Shown in pieces: positions 62,830 through 64,000 of a DNA stretch of 64,000 bases. Position 1 is the stretch's first letter. Each line of letters opens with the position of its first letter. The notes under the pieces are model-generated. The model had not been told where the DNA came from. It made no database searches and was given only the letters and a program-made list of their open reading frames with translations. Origin of the DNA: Balneolaceae bacterium (GTDB lineage Bacteria; Bacteroidota; Rhodothermia; Balneolales; Balneolaceae); NCBI GenBank assembly GCA_020832285.1, contig JAFIFB010000059.1, positions 53,341-117,340 of the forward strand. The letters are read 5' to 3'. A program made the translations under genes and the position numbers.

Positions 62830-62986
62830 TAGTGTCAAGACTGAAGTTTTGCAAGAAACCCGCAAAGTTTTTTATTTAAAATATTCCAATTATGAAGAAA
62901 GTGATAAATACAGAAAGGAAACTTTGCCCAAAGGGATGCCATTGGCACGGGTTTTATCCGATGTTTTTACAGATAATACGACACTA
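62830..62986 (-). repeat. MITE-like palindromic repeat, type A (R8), with an internal insert
   Basis: This is a reverse-orientation copy of 2503-2637, with ends TAGTGTCAAG and CGACACTA and the stem sequence AAACCCGCAAAGTTT. A 21-bp block, CCAAAGGGATGCCATTGGCA, interrupts one stem arm. The same block (CCAACGGGATGCCTTTGGCA) is part of the L repeats at 26637 and 61350. A frame across 62579-63001 is repeat-derived. Confidence 0.85.
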
Positions 62987-63023
62987 TTCTATATTTTATG
63001 ACCTGAAATACATAAGATAAACC

Positions 63024-63734
63024 ATGTGCGGACGAGCCACTTTAACCTTCGAAGAATTAATGGAGCTGGAAGATTTCCTGAATGCCATTGATGGCGGTCA
63101 GCTGCCTTCACTTCTTGACAGCAATGTAGGGTACCACAACTACAACGCCCCTCCTGCATCTGTTTTGCCGGGTTGTTTTTTGGCTGAGGACGGAAAACGA
63201 ATCCTGGAACCGATGTACTGGTGGTTCATGAAATGGAAATCAAAAGATGGTAAGCCCAACTTTAAATACAGCACATTTAACGCCCGTGCTGACAGCCTTT
63301 TGACAAGCAAACTCTGGAAAAGTGTCATATTAGATCCATCAGCACGATGTATAATACCGCTATCCGGCTATTATGAGTTTTCCGGAACCAAAGGAAACAA
63401 AACACCTCACTATTTTCACCCGGTCGGGCAGAAATTTTTTGCCGCTGCCGGTCTCTGTTCCCCGATCAGCCCTAACGACAACATGAAATCCTTCACCATT
63501 ATCACCACCGAACCCAACGACGTACAGGAACCAATTCACGACAGGATGCCGGCATTGCTCTTGCCGGATGAGTTCGAAGACTGGTTAAACCCGGATCACT
63601 CAACAGACTACATTCTGGATATGATCCGCCCTTACCCTAATGATGGCATGGAGAGCTATATTGTGTCCAAAGAAGTGAACAGCACAAAAAATAACCATCC
63701 GGGCCTGCTTCAAAAAGCCGACCTTTTCGGGTAG
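63024..63734 (+). CDS. SRAP (YedK/HMCES-like) abasic-site protein
   Basis: 236 residues. The catalytic Cys2 directly follows the start Met (MCGRATLT). Also present are FNARADSL (Asn), SGYYEF (Glu) and HDRMPALLLP (His), the full active-site set. It forms a covalent cross-link to abasic sites in single-stranded DNA and is commonly linked to the SOS response, matching the lexA gene in this window. It is 492 bp downstream of the small-gene pair and stands alone. Confidence 0.94.
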   Translation: MCGRATLTFEELMELEDFLNAIDGGQLPSLLDSNVGYHNYNAPPASVLPGCFLAEDGKRILEPMYWWFMKWKSKDGKPNFKYSTFNARADSLLTSKLWKSVILDPSARCIIPLSGYYEFSGTKGNKTPHYFHPVGQKFFAAAGLCSPISPNDNMKSFTIITTEPNDVQEPIHDRMPALLLPDEFEDWLNPDHSTDYILDMIRPYPNDGMESYIVSKEVNSTKNNHPGLLQKADLFG

Positions 63735-64000
63735 CACAACTTTTTTAGTATTTCAGATCAATACTGTCCAAAACGATTTGTTAAAAAGAAAGTAATTTAC
63801 AACCTCTAATGACATCTGTTCCCTTTCTCGCAGATTATCGCTGAGTTATCCGCAGATTAACGCAGAAGATCAGCGAGACTCAGCGAAAACATCTGCGTAC
63901 CTCTGCGAGAAAAAGTAGGGGGGATCCATTATCGGACTACAATTTAATCTATTATAAATGAACAGAAACGAAGATTTCTAATGGACTCTAAAACGTTTTG
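63735..64000. other. Trailing gap with a palindromic repeat
   Basis: Bases 63818-63918 form a large imperfect hairpin-type repeat: TTTCTCGCAGATTATCGCTG at the left end and CATCTGCGTACCTCTGCGAG at the right. A possible start (ATG 63981, MDSKTF) reaches the window edge, too short to judge. Confidence 0.55.

Noticed and set aside
62579..63001. 140-residue frame
   Set aside because: The second half is MITE-like repeat R8; the first half has no recognisable content.

Overview
This 64 kb window looks like a chromosome segment from a Balneola/Rhodohalobacter-like member of the Bacteroidota-Balneolota group. The clues are a type IX secretion C-terminal sorting domain on a large secreted protein, a Bacteroidota-type -7 promoter box (TATCTTTG) before the ribosomal genes, many SPII lipoproteins, and a stress gene set typical of that group. 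Genus-level placement is a guess. No replication origin, CRISPR array, rRNA or intact transposase is visible.

Layout. (1) 0-26 kb is mostly core: a cyclophilin-type lipoprotein (partial), lexA, a divergent class A penicillin-binding protein, rplU-rpmA, an FAH-family hydrolase overlapping an M23 peptidase, ridA, two TPR lipoproteins, a Cys/Met-metabolism PLP enzyme, a thiolase, a YdiJ-like FAD/Fe-S oxidoreductase, a membrane protein and a 1375-residue T9SS-secreted Ig-repeat protein. Gaps are full of palindromic repeats. (2) 26-36 kb is a stress cluster: small membrane protein, phosphatase relic, fatty acid desaturase, two paralogous AraC-type regulators, two paralogous DUF2959 lipoproteins, an OmpA lipoprotein, an sll1863-like protein, an lmo0937-type protein, a YtxH protein and a PAS histidine kinase. 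Four of these genes share a previously unlabelled double-dyad leader ending 14-15 nt before the start codon. (3) 36-55 kb is a defence island: UPF0175 antitoxin with a dead PIN toxin, HNH endonuclease relics, an S8 peptidase/AAA ATPase pair, a toxin-antitoxin-SecB-like chaperone operon with a 30-bp perfect palindrome upstream, a complete type I R-M operon (hsdM-hsdS-hsdR), a SIR2-HerA-KTSC operon in which HerA carries one frameshift, and a DUF2779 nuclease. (4) 56-63.7 kb, after a tRNA-Leu whose 3' end is duplicated, holds a frameshifted 2OG-Fe(II) oxygenase, a SEC-C protein, a UvrD-like helicase, two small unknown proteins and an SRAP/YedK protein.

How it works together. The island combines restriction, NAD-depleting abortive infection (SIR2-HerA), proteolytic defence (S8/AAA) and toxin-antitoxin modules, surrounded by relics of at least two more restriction subunits, a PIN toxin and an HNH nuclease, so turnover has been rapid. 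Two families of non-coding repeats structure the window: a MITE-like family with TAGTGT(C/T)(G/A)TGTCAA ends (about eight copies), and a roughly 440-bp element present in inverted orientation at 26.3 and 61.2 kb, bracketing the stress cluster and island. The most promising new observations are the shared stress-gene leader, KTSC as a third partner of SIR2-HerA, the palindrome-controlled TA-chaperone operon, and the modular MITE-like repeats.
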